A stretch of DNA of 16,861 bases from CAIZGX01 sp964511555 (GTDB lineage Bacteria > Bacteroidota > Bacteroidia > Flavobacteriales_D > Sanyastnellaceae): positions 1 to 16,861 of the forward strand of contig CAZEFR010000046.1 of NCBI GenBank assembly GCA_964511555.1. The letters are read 5' to 3'. The notes beneath the pieces are model-generated. The model made no database searches. It was not told the origin of the DNA and worked only from the letters and a program-made list of their open reading frames with translations. The translations under genes and the position numbers were made by a program. Positions 7,442 through 13,520 of the stretch are shown here, piece by piece. Position 1 is the stretch's first letter, and each line of letters starts with the position of its first letter.

Positions 7442-7733
7442 GCTGTCTTTTGAATTTTAAGAAGTCTTGAATCACCGCGAAGGTGAGGAGTGGAAGTACA
7501 ATCACGACAAGTGGATTTTCATTCCAAGCCTCTTCAAACTGAAATTTTACTAAGGCAATAACGGCGTGTGTCATTCCGCAGCCCCAGCAGTGAACACCAA
7601 AGATTGTAGTGAACAAGCAGGGAATTCCTATGTCGGCAACATGAATGGCGTTTAGCACAATGGCAATACACTCGTAAATAATAATTCCGGAAACAATCCA
7701 GTTTTTTCGCAAGTATTTCAGAAATACGATCAA
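7419..7733 (-). CDS. DUF2752 family membrane protein
   Basis: This is a small inner-membrane protein of unknown function. The 104-residue product has two hydrophobic segments at about 12-40 and 74-92. Between them is the DUF2752 signature, Cys-Trp-Gly-Cys-Gly-Met-Thr at about residues 49-55, followed by a helix with NENPLVV. Paired cysteines in this motif are characteristic of the family. The chosen start is TTG at 7733, five bases after the porT stop; no in-frame ATG lies near, so the exact N terminus is uncertain. It appears to be the last gene of the rho-DUF4199-porT operon. Its 3' end overlaps the TolB-like gene on the other strand by 23 bp, so neither gene has a separate terminator. Confidence 0.78.
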   Translation of the reverse strand: MIVFLKYLRKNWIVSGIIIYECIAIVLNAIHVADIGIPCLFTTIFGVHCWGCGMTHAVIALVKFQFEEAWNENPLVVIVLPLLTFAVIQDFLKFKRQLSQSTPR

Positions 7734-7738
7734 GAGAA

Positions 7739-8452
7739 TTATCCTTCGAAGGTGATGGATACAACGAATGCTCGCGAACGAAGTTTTTCAATAGGAAGGG
7801 CATACCTTGTATCTTCTTCAATAAGCAGATTAGGTAAACCAATACTGGTTTTGAATTCAACTGCAAATTTGAAAAAAGGAAGGAAGAAATCGAAACCACC
7901 TCCTGCTTCGATGCAATAATCGTTATTCTTTAATTTTACAACGATTTCACTCGCTTGAATATTACTCACGTCTCTTTGCGATTGCATGTCTCGTGCATAT
8001 TTTCCACCCAGCAGTCCGTATGCTGCGAAGTTTCCCGTTCTATTCGTTCTAAACTTCACCAAAACAGGAAACTCTAACCATACACTGGAAATTGGTTTCG
8101 TTTGAGTATCTACTTTATTGTTTGCACTTAGGAAGCGGTATTCAAGCGATCGGTCTTGAAAAGACAATCCTGGAAGAAAGCGAAGATTAACATTTGGAAG
8201 AGGGTTGTAAGAGGCAAGAATGTGCAGGTTAAATCCAGCTTGAGGTACATTGGAAATGCTCAATAAGGAGTCGCTGAACGTAAAGTCGGGCTTGTAATTG
8301 ATAAAAAATGAACTCTGATTTCCGCTCAACGCAAATCCAAAATGATATTTTCGATAATCAAATTTGGCTAAGTTTTCAGGAGCACGATCTCTTTGGGCCC
8401 AAATGCCGAAAGATGATACACAAAACAAAAGTACGATTACTAAATTTTTCAT
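7739..8452 (-). CDS. porT: PorT/SprT family outer-membrane protein of the type IX secretion system
   Basis: PorT (SprT in Flavobacterium) is an outer-membrane barrel protein needed for type IX secretion and gliding in many Bacteroidota. The 237-residue product has a signal peptide (hydrophobic 4-18, cleavage after WAQ at 20). An alternating-strand barrel follows, with YHFGFAL near 36-42, LRFLPGLSFQDRSLEY, SVWLEFPVLVKFRTNR, and a C-terminal part with FDFFLPFFKFAVEF and a final strand ending VVSITFEG. Length and motif order fit PorT, as distinct from generic PorT-like porins. Its ATG overlaps the stop of the upstream DUF4199-type gene (ATGA, 4 bp) and DUF2752 follows after five bases, so it is very likely in the rho operon. 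A more remote OMP_b-brl_2 barrel is the main alternative. Confidence 0.75.
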   Translation of the reverse strand: MKNLVIVLLFCVSSFGIWAQRDRAPENLAKFDYRKYHFGFALSGNQSSFFINYKPDFTFSDSLLSISNVPQAGFNLHILASYNPLPNVNLRFLPGLSFQDRSLEYRFLSANNKVDTQTKPISSVWLEFPVLVKFRTNRTGNFAAYGLLGGKYARDMQSQRDVSNIQASEIVVKLKNNDYCIEAGGGFDFFLPFFKFAVEFKTSIGLPNLLIEEDTRYALPIEKLRSRAFVVSITFEG

Positions 8453-9015
8453 GATAGCTCTCTAAGCATTATTGTTCGAAAGATCCAAGGTACTATAAGT
8501 GAATATACTAGTGCGCACAACATAAGTCCCGCCATTCCTGCCGCAATGATGGTTTTCACAGATGTCATGGTGTTAACGCGTTCGATATAACTTTGTTGTA
8601 TTTCCTCTTTTGTTAAATCTTTCAACTGTTCGTTCGTAGAGGTAATTACCGCGAGTTCTTCCGGAGTGTCAAGAGCCTCTTCTAGCATTTTATAGTCCGA
8701 AGAACGTTTTATACTCATGTCGCTTGCAGTCGAGTAATAGATTCCAATTGAGATTCCTATTGCAACTGCATAGGCAACACCTGCTCGAAGACAGAGTTTG
8801 AAATCATCGAAATAGCTTCTTACTTGGGGTTCTTTGTTGTAGGTGGCGTAAAGCGTAACTATGAGAAGTATCAGAGCAAATATTAAGTTCAGTAGCACAC
8901 CTTTTGGTTGCGCACTTGCGTAATTAAACGAATAGGAAAAACCTAAAGCAAATCGAGCTCCCAACCAGATGGCTGAGAGTGACAAGGCATATCCCCAAAT
9001 ACGCCAGATACTCAT
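8449..9015 (-). CDS. Four-helix membrane protein, DUF4199-like
   Basis: This is an inner-membrane protein of unknown function. The 188-residue product has four predicted membrane helices, at about 5-27, 40-60, 74-96 and 152-178. A charged extramembrane segment of about 50 residues between helices 3 and 4 is rich in Glu, Lys and Ser. The arrangement and the FDDFKLCLRAGVAYAVAIG segment before helix 3 recall DUF4199 proteins, which are frequent in Bacteroidota, but the match is by overall pattern and not by a diagnostic motif. Its ATG overlaps the rho stop (TAATG) and its stop overlaps the porT start (ATGA), so translation of the three genes is probably coupled. A link to PorT is suggested only by position. 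Confidence 0.6.
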   Translation of the reverse strand: MSIWRIWGYALSLSAIWLGARFALGFSYSFNYASAQPKGVLLNLIFALILLIVTLYATYNKEPQVRSYFDDFKLCLRAGVAYAVAIGISIGIYYSTASDMSIKRSSDYKMLEEALDTPEELAVITSTNEQLKDLTKEEIQQSYIERVNTMTSVKTIIAAGMAGLMLCALVYSLIVPWIFRTIMLRELS

Positions 9016-10763
9016 TACGAATTCATAGTTACTAAGAACTCTTCATTCGTTTTCGTGCGCTCTATGCGATCTTTCACGAACTCCATGGCCTCAACCGGAT
9101 TCATATCTGCAAGGTGTCTGCGAAGGATCCACATGCGTTGAAGAGTGTCTTTGTCTTGCAATAAATCTTCGCGACGTGTTCCTGAAGAAAGAATATCTAT
9201 GGCAGGGAAAATACGTCTGTTGCTGATCTTACGATCCAATTGCAATTCCATATTACCTGTTCCCTTGAACTCTTCGAAGATGACTTCGTCCATCTTACTT
9301 CCGGTGTCTACCAACGCCGTTGCAATAATGGAAAGTGATCCACCATTTTCAATCTTACGCGCAGCTCCGAAGAAACGCTTTGGCTTTTCCAACGCATTCG
9401 CTTCAACACCACCCGACAATACCTTTCCGCTTGAAGGCGCAACAGTGTTGTATGCACGCGCTAAACGTGTGATGGAATCGAGAAGAATACAAACGTCGTG
9501 ACCGCATTCTACCAAACGTTTTGCTTTTTCCAAAACAATGTTGGCAATCTTCACGTGACGCTCTGCTGGCTCATCAAAGGTTGAAGCAACAACCTCTCCT
9601 TTAACACTGCGTCGCATATCGGTAACCTCTTCCGGACGCTCGTCTATGAGCAACACGATTAAGTACGTTTCAGGATGATTCATTGCAATAGCATTTGCAA
9701 CATCTTTCAATAAAGTAGTCTTACCTGTCTTCGGTTGCGATACAATCATACCACGTTGGCCCTTTCCAATGGGAGCGAACAAATCCATAATTCGCATGCT
9801 CACATTGTTGTTGTTGTCTGCCAAATGGAAACGCTCTTGTGGGAACAATGGCGTTAAGAACTTAAATGGAATACGGTCACGAACCCAAGCCGGGTCACGT
9901 CCGTTAATGTTATCAATACGAATTAACGGGAAGTATTTTTCTCCTTCTCTCGGTGGACGAATAGCCCCACGAATGGTATCTCCCGGTAATAATCCGTATG
10001 TTTTAATTTGTTGTTGAGACACGTAAACATCATCTGGAGAATTCAAATAATTGAAATCCGAAGAACGCATAAATCCGAATCCGTCAGGCATCACTTCCAA
10101 CACACCTTCCGCCATAACCAAGCCATCGAAGTTGTATCCGTGTTCGTCGGGCATTCCTCTGCGTTGACGGTCTGGACGAACAATGTTCTCTTTTTGCTCA
10201 GGTCGTTCTGGACGGTCTGTTCTCTCCGGACGGTCTGTTCTCTCTGGACGGTCTTTTTGATCTGGTCTTTCCGGTCTGTCTTGACGATCCTGTCTTTCCG
10301 GACGATCTTTGTGTTCGGGTCTTTGATTCTTTTGATTCGGATGCTGCGGACGCGGTTGTCCGTCTTTTTTCGCCAATACTAAAAATGGAATTTCAGGTTT
10401 GGTCTCTACTACTGGAGCAGATTCTTCTACTTGTTCATTTTTTTGTTCGGTTGGAATATCAATCGCAACTTCTTCTTTCGCAGGTATCTCTTCTTTTTCA
10501 GTTGCCTTGTATGGTTTTCTTTCGCGTGTTTTCTTCGAACGGTCAGAAGATTGATTTGAATCCAATGCTGGACTCGACTCATTTGCTTCAATAACTGGTG
10601 GAGTAGGAGCCGCAGCAGGAGTTGAAGAGACTGACTGACGATCCATGATGGTGAGTACCAAATCTTGCTTCTTTAATTTTTCTGCATTCGCAATGCCTAA
10701 ATTTTCAGCAACAGATTTTAGCTCTGCCACTTTCATGGCGTTTAATGTTAAAATATCGTACAT
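9015..10763 (-). CDS. rho: Transcription termination factor Rho with long charged N-terminal insert
   Basis: Rho is a hexameric RNA-dependent ATPase that ends transcription at unstructured RNA in the cytoplasm. The 582-residue product has a Rho_N helical domain at 1-42. A disordered, highly charged insert covers about 43-200, and the cold-shock-like RNA-binding domain about 215-290 (VLEVMPDGFGFMR). The RecA-type core has Walker A SQPKTGKT at 342-349, Walker B CILLDS near 425-430, and the GGVEANALEKPKRFFGAAR segment from about 451. E. coli Rho has 419 residues; the excess here is almost all the insert, which contains repeated DRPERx units at 153-188. Such inserts are known in Bacteroidota Rho, and in Bacteroides thetaiotaomicron one has been reported to drive condensate formation. 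The first ATG (10763) is kept because MYDILTLN fits the usual Bacteroidota start. Rho leads the operon with DUF4199, porT and DUF2752. Confidence 0.97.
   Translation of the reverse strand: MYDILTLNAMKVAELKSVAENLGIANAEKLKKQDLVLTIMDRQSVSSTPAAAPTPPVIEANESSPALDSNQSSDRSKKTRERKPYKATEKEEIPAKEEVAIDIPTEQKNEQVEESAPVVETKPEIPFLVLAKKDGQPRPQHPNQKNQRPEHKDRPERQDRQDRPERPDQKDRPERTDRPERTDRPERPEQKENIVRPDRQRRGMPDEHGYNFDGLVMAEGVLEVMPDGFGFMRSSDFNYLNSPDDVYVSQQQIKTYGLLPGDTIRGAIRPPREGEKYFPLIRIDNINGRDPAWVRDRIPFKFLTPLFPQERFHLADNNNNVSMRIMDLFAPIGKGQRGMIVSQPKTGKTTLLKDVANAIAMNHPETYLIVLLIDERPEEVTDMRRSVKGEVVASTFDEPAERHVKIANIVLEKAKRLVECGHDVCILLDSITRLARAYNTVAPSSGKVLSGGVEANALEKPKRFFGAARKIENGGSLSIIATALVDTGSKMDEVIFEEFKGTGNMELQLDRKISNRRIFPAIDILSSGTRREDLLQDKDTLQRMWILRRHLADMNPVEAMEFVKDRIERTKTNEEFLVTMNS
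10191..10307 (-). repeat. Tandem DRPERx-coding repeat in rho
   Basis: Within rho, codons 153-191 encode five DRPER[Q/P/T] hexapeptides, at 153, 162, 171, 177 and 183. Short three-residue spacers (DRQ, DQK, EQK) interrupt or follow them. At DNA level this is a degenerate 18-bp repeat built around GGACGGTCTGTTCTCTC on the plus strand. The three units at 171-188 are directly adjacent and nearly identical, which suggests recent slippage and likely length variation between strains. Confidence 0.85.
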
Positions 10764-10826
10764 GTAGGGGAAATGAAATTCAAAATGTAATGTTGGGAGT
10801 TCGAAAGCGAAATGCTTTCAGCAGTG

Positions 10827-10858
10827 CAAGAATACAACGCAAAGTGTTAATTTTCAAA
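10827..10858 (-). promoter_or_regulatory. Candidate rho promoter
   Basis: On the minus strand, TTTG (10858-10855), 20 bases and TATTCTTG (10834-10827) fit the Bacteroidota consensus TTG-N17-23-TAnnTTTG with a single mismatch. It lies in the 100-base gap between the glycosyltransferase stop and the rho ATG and predicts a leader of about 55-60 bases. No terminator hairpin is visible in this gap, so read-through from the clpS-TPR-glycosyltransferase operon into rho is also possible. Confidence 0.42.
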
Positions 10859-10863
10859 TTTTT

Positions 10864-11997
10864 TTAATTGTCAAATGCAGTTTTTCTAAGTAATTCATTC
10901 CAAGCAGCTATACTTGCTTTCATAGAATATCTTTCACTGAATTTTTGTTGAAGTTTGTTTGCCCATTCGTTCCTGAGCTCGTCGTTTTTTAAAACGTTAA
11001 GTAAGGTTTTACTTAAAGATTTGCTGTTTTTGGGTTCGAAGAGAAACTGATTTTCTGATAAAATCTCTGCAGTACCAGCGGTATTGCTTCCAATTACCGG
11101 AATTCTGCTTGCCATGGCTTCAATAGTCACAGTTCCAAATGTTTCTTCCCAACTGGGAACAACAACAAGGTCGAAAGCCTTGTAAAGTTTGTTCATAGTC
11201 TTTTGATGCGATAAAAAAGTAACGCGGTTATCAAATCCCAATTCAAAAACTCGACGATGTAACAACCTCTCATAGTGGTCAGATTCGTTTTTTGTACTGT
11301 CTCCAACAATAACCAAATGAATGTCTTTCGCACTTTCTGATAGCAAGGGCAGTGCTTCAATCATGTCAAGCTGCCCTTTTTTTTCGTCGAGTCGGCCTAC
11401 AACACCAATGATAAATTTATCATGAGGTAAAAATAAAAACTCACGAGCTTCATCTCGGTCAAGAGCAAATGACTCTTGAATTTTAGTGCCCAATGGAATT
11501 ACGTGAAGCTTTGATTTTGGAAAATGTGTTTGCGAAAGAACTTGTGCTTTCATGTAATCCAAAGTGGATACCCAGGCGTCTATTTTTTTAAATCGAAGGG
11601 TGTGAAGAAAATCTTTTTTCGACACTCCAATCTGCATGGCCTGATGATAGACAAGTTTTATCTTTTTGGAAGAAAAGAATTTCACCCAGACTAAAAAATC
11701 TAAATCGCGATTGTCGCGGAAAACCACAATATCAATTTCATTTTCTGAAAATAGTTTAGCGACCGCCTTGGCATTCTTTAAATCGAAGTATTTCTTATTT
11801 CGAGCAACAACGTTCCAGGGTAATTCTATTTTACTTGAATATTCGGAAAAGGGAGAGCGCTCTGCGCCATACATTTGTACATCGAAGCCTTCTCGCTCTA
11901 TCTCATTAGCATAATGAACAGCGTTCATTTCCAATCCGCCCCAACTTATAGAGCTGCAGTAAAATCCAATTTTAGGTAGGCGAGGTGAGTGGCTCAT
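10864..11997 (-). CDS. Glycosyltransferase family 4 (GT-B fold)
   Basis: This cytoplasmic or membrane-associated enzyme would move a sugar from a nucleotide-sugar donor to an acceptor, most likely for a surface polysaccharide or lipid-linked glycan; donor and acceptor cannot be read from the sequence. The 377-residue product has the GT-B two-domain form. The N-terminal part has the glycine loop SWGGLEMNA at 18-26. The C-terminal Rossmann half has VVGRLDEKKGQ at 199-209 and the EX7E motif at Glu285/Glu293 in EETFGTVTIEAMA, followed by GSNTAGTAEIL. No membrane segment is seen. Its ATG overlaps the stop of the TPR gene (ATGA, 4 bp), so it is translated with clpS and the TPR gene. Base composition is lower in GC than rho or the M1 peptidase gene. 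No other polysaccharide gene is nearby. Confidence 0.9.
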   Translation of the reverse strand: MSHSPRLPKIGFYCSSISWGGLEMNAVHYANEIEREGFDVQMYGAERSPFSEYSSKIELPWNVVARNKKYFDLKNAKAVAKLFSENEIDIVVFRDNRDLDFLVWVKFFSSKKIKLVYHQAMQIGVSKKDFLHTLRFKKIDAWVSTLDYMKAQVLSQTHFPKSKLHVIPLGTKIQESFALDRDEAREFLFLPHDKFIIGVVGRLDEKKGQLDMIEALPLLSESAKDIHLVIVGDSTKNESDHYERLLHRRVFELGFDNRVTFLSHQKTMNKLYKAFDLVVVPSWEETFGTVTIEAMASRIPVIGSNTAGTAEILSENQFLFEPKNSKSLSKTLLNVLKNDELRNEWANKLQQKFSERYSMKASIAAWNELLRKTAFDN

Positions 11998-12320
11998 TCG
12001 TCAAATACATCAAGCATCATAAGAGCTTCTGAAAGTTCACCTTCAGTTTTAAAATCTTTTTGAATTCGCGCTAAACGCTTACCCTCTTTATAAAGCTCTA
12101 TAGCACGATCGTTGTTTCCAACTAGTTCGTACAATTGGCCTGTTTTAAAGTATGTAGGTAAATAATTCGGCTGCTCAACTAAAAGTCGTTCGAGTATTTC
12201 TATGGCCTCTTGATTTTCTTCAAGTTTTTCAAGCTCAAGAGCTTTGGCGTAATGTAAGAACGGATCGTTTGGATGAGTCTCTAACATTTTTATGATTTGC
12301 TCCAAACGGGTTTGAGTCAT
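11994..12320 (-). CDS. Small tetratricopeptide repeat protein
   Basis: This is a predicted cytoplasmic protein-interaction module. The 108-residue, mostly helical product contains about two to three TPR units: one at about 19-50 (DPFLHYAKALELEKLEENQEAIE), one at about 51-85 (NYLPTYFKTGQLYELVGN with DRAIELYKEG), and a capping helix after that. It has no signal peptide or membrane segment. It begins three bases after the clpS stop and its own stop overlaps the glycosyltransferase start by 4 bp, so the three genes form one operon. Its partner is unknown. The fusion-like gene order suggests a role with ClpS or the glycosyltransferase, but this is position-based inference only. Confidence 0.85.
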   Translation of the reverse strand: MTQTRLEQIIKMLETHPNDPFLHYAKALELEKLEENQEAIEILERLLVEQPNYLPTYFKTGQLYELVGNNDRAIELYKEGKRLARIQKDFKTEGELSEALMMLDVFDE

Positions 12321-12323
12321 GAG

Positions 12324-12611
12324 CTATTTTTTTTCGATTTCAGCAGTAATATTCTTTTCTAATAGTGCTGTACACATGCGCTCCATATCTTTGTAAGGGC
12401 CCGATTTAACAACGGTTTTTCCTGTAGTATGAATAAGCAAAGCACACTGCTCTGCTTGAATCCATTCATGTTTACAAATAGTCATGAGAGCATGAATGAC
12501 GTGGTCAAAGGTATTCACATCGTCGTTGAAAACAATAATTTGGTATTGCTCGTCGGTTACGACTTCAAGTAATACTTCTTCTTCAGTTTCGGTTTGATTG
12601 TAAATATTCAT
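12324..12611 (-). CDS. clpS: ATP-dependent Clp protease adaptor ClpS
   Basis: ClpS binds N-end-rule substrates and hands them to ClpA-type or ClpC-type unfoldases for degradation in the cytoplasm. The 95-residue product has the conserved core: the VFNDDVNTFDHVI loop at 27-39, where Asn29, Asp30 and Asp31 correspond to the residues holding the substrate amino group, and LLIHTTGKTVV at 58-68, with His61 at the matching pocket position. A flexible acidic N-terminal tail precedes it, as is usual. The pocket residue that is Met40 in E. coli aligns with Phe35 here, from memory of the E. coli sequence. clpA or clpC is not in the window. A TAATTTTG -7-like box lies at 12618-12625 just upstream, but no TTG partner was found at the right distance. 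Confidence 0.95.
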   Translation of the reverse strand: MNIYNQTETEEEVLLEVVTDEQYQIIVFNDDVNTFDHVIHALMTICKHEWIQAEQCALLIHTTGKTVVKSGPYKDMERMCTALLEKNITAEIEKK

Positions 12612-12730
12612 ACCCTACAAAATTATAGAAGTTTTTTAAAATTAAGGCTTTCGCTTTTCAACACTTAACTAGGTATTATTGTTTATTAACTCGATTGTTT
12701 GTTATTTAGCCAAAGATCAAACTTGTGATT
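12612..12730. promoter_or_regulatory. Divergent intergenic region between clpS and the LytTR regulator
   Basis: This A/T-rich 119-base gap must carry promoters for both flanking genes. On the minus strand TAATTTTG at 12625-12618 is an exact TAnnTTTG -7 match, but it lies only six bases before the clpS ATG, which would give a nearly leaderless message, and no TTG sits 17-23 bases upstream of it. On the plus side I see no convincing -7 box. There are no clear long inverted repeats that would mark a LytTR operator. Confidence 0.3.
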
Positions 12731-13489
12731 ATGAATGAATCGAATAATGTAATTATATCCGACACAGCTAAAATTCGTGTATTAATTATCGAAGATGATG
12801 AGTTGGTGCGCGCATTACTCGATGTTATTATTACAGATCTAGGTCATCACATTGTCGCTTCTGTTGACAACGCAGTAGACGCAATAGTGGCCTATTCAGT
12901 TCATCATCCACATGTTGTTATCTCTGACATTGGAATCAAAGGAAATATTGATGGAATTGAGCTAGCAAAGAAATTACTTCAAATAAGAAAATGTCAGTTG
13001 TTGTTTTTAACTGGAAATTCAAATACGGATACATTCAATAAGGCTAAGAAATTGGCGCCGTTGGCCTTCATTTCAAAACCCATTGTTCGCATAGAGTTGG
13101 AGCGCAGCATAGATCTTGCGGTTGAACATTCGAGTGAAACAATCGGATTTATTACTCAAAGCATGCCGGTTGAAGGTTGCTTGTATACACGTATCGGAAA
13201 TAAGTTGAAGAAGATTGCTATCTCAGACATCGAGTACATTGAAGTAGACGGGAAGTACAGCAGCATCTCTGTTGCGCAACGCCTTGTAAACTGTAAAATT
13301 TCATTGAAAGAACTTCAGGCAAAACTTCCTCAAAAAGATTTTGTTCAGGTGAACCGCAGTTCTGTCATTAACCTCAATTGCATTGAAGACATTGACATGG
13401 CTCGTCAGATGATCAAAATGCCTTCCGCAGAAATTAGCATCGGACGCAACTTCAAGGAAGCATTGTTGAATCGCTTAAACCTTATTTAA
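12731..13489 (+). CDS. LytTR-type response regulator
   Basis: This is a DNA-binding response regulator that would act after phosphorylation by a histidine kinase. The 252-residue product has a receiver domain at about 14-130, with acidic residues Glu21-Asp22-Asp23, phosphoacceptor Asp66 in VVISDIGIKG, Thr94 in LTGNS and Lys116 in FISKP. A LytTR domain covers about 147-252, with IEYIEVDGKYSSI and FVQVNRSSVINL, the usual signature of this DNA-binding fold. The start is taken at ATG 12731; a GTG two codons earlier is possible. No histidine kinase gene is adjacent, so it is an orphan in this window. It is divergent from clpS, and a hairpin terminator begins directly after its stop codon. Targets are unknown. 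Confidence 0.92.
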   Translation: MNESNNVIISDTAKIRVLIIEDDELVRALLDVIITDLGHHIVASVDNAVDAIVAYSVHHPHVVISDIGIKGNIDGIELAKKLLQIRKCQLLFLTGNSNTDTFNKAKKLAPLAFISKPIVRIELERSIDLAVEHSSETIGFITQSMPVEGCLYTRIGNKLKKIAISDIEYIEVDGKYSSISVAQRLVNCKISLKELQAKLPQKDFVQVNRSSVINLNCIEDIDMARQMIKMPSAEISIGRNFKEALLNRLNLI

Positions 13490-13520
13490 GGGCGAAAAAT
13501 ATTTCGCCCCTACCTTTTTT
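13490..13520 (+). terminator. Terminator between convergent regulator and M1 peptidase genes
   Basis: An 8-bp perfect stem GGGCGAAA (13490-13497) and TTTCGCCC (13502-13509), with loop AATA, is followed after five bases by six T residues at 13515-13520 on the plus strand. The stem exactly fills the 20 bases between the stop codon of the response regulator and that of the convergent M1 peptidase gene. It should end the plus transcript. On the minus strand the hairpin has no T-run, so it may act there only as an mRNA 3' end structure. Confidence 0.8.

Noticed and set aside
7534..7899. 121-codon open frame on the minus strand overlapping DUF2752 and porT
   Set aside because: It is out of frame with both recognised genes, shows no family resemblance, and both overlapping genes have strong motifs. 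It is a shadow frame.
10199..10310. CRISPR-like direct repeats
   Set aside because: The repeat units are adjacent, degenerate and in frame within rho, with no unique spacers. They encode the DRPERx peptide repeat.
10008..10382. 124-codon plus-strand frame opposite the rho insert
   Set aside because: It arises as the antisense of the repetitive charged region of rho and has a repetitive Ser/Phe/Arg-rich composition with no domain.
12612..12730. LytTR operator repeats upstream of the regulator
   Set aside because: I looked for paired direct repeats of the type bound by LytTR domains and found none that were convincing in this A/T-rich stretch.
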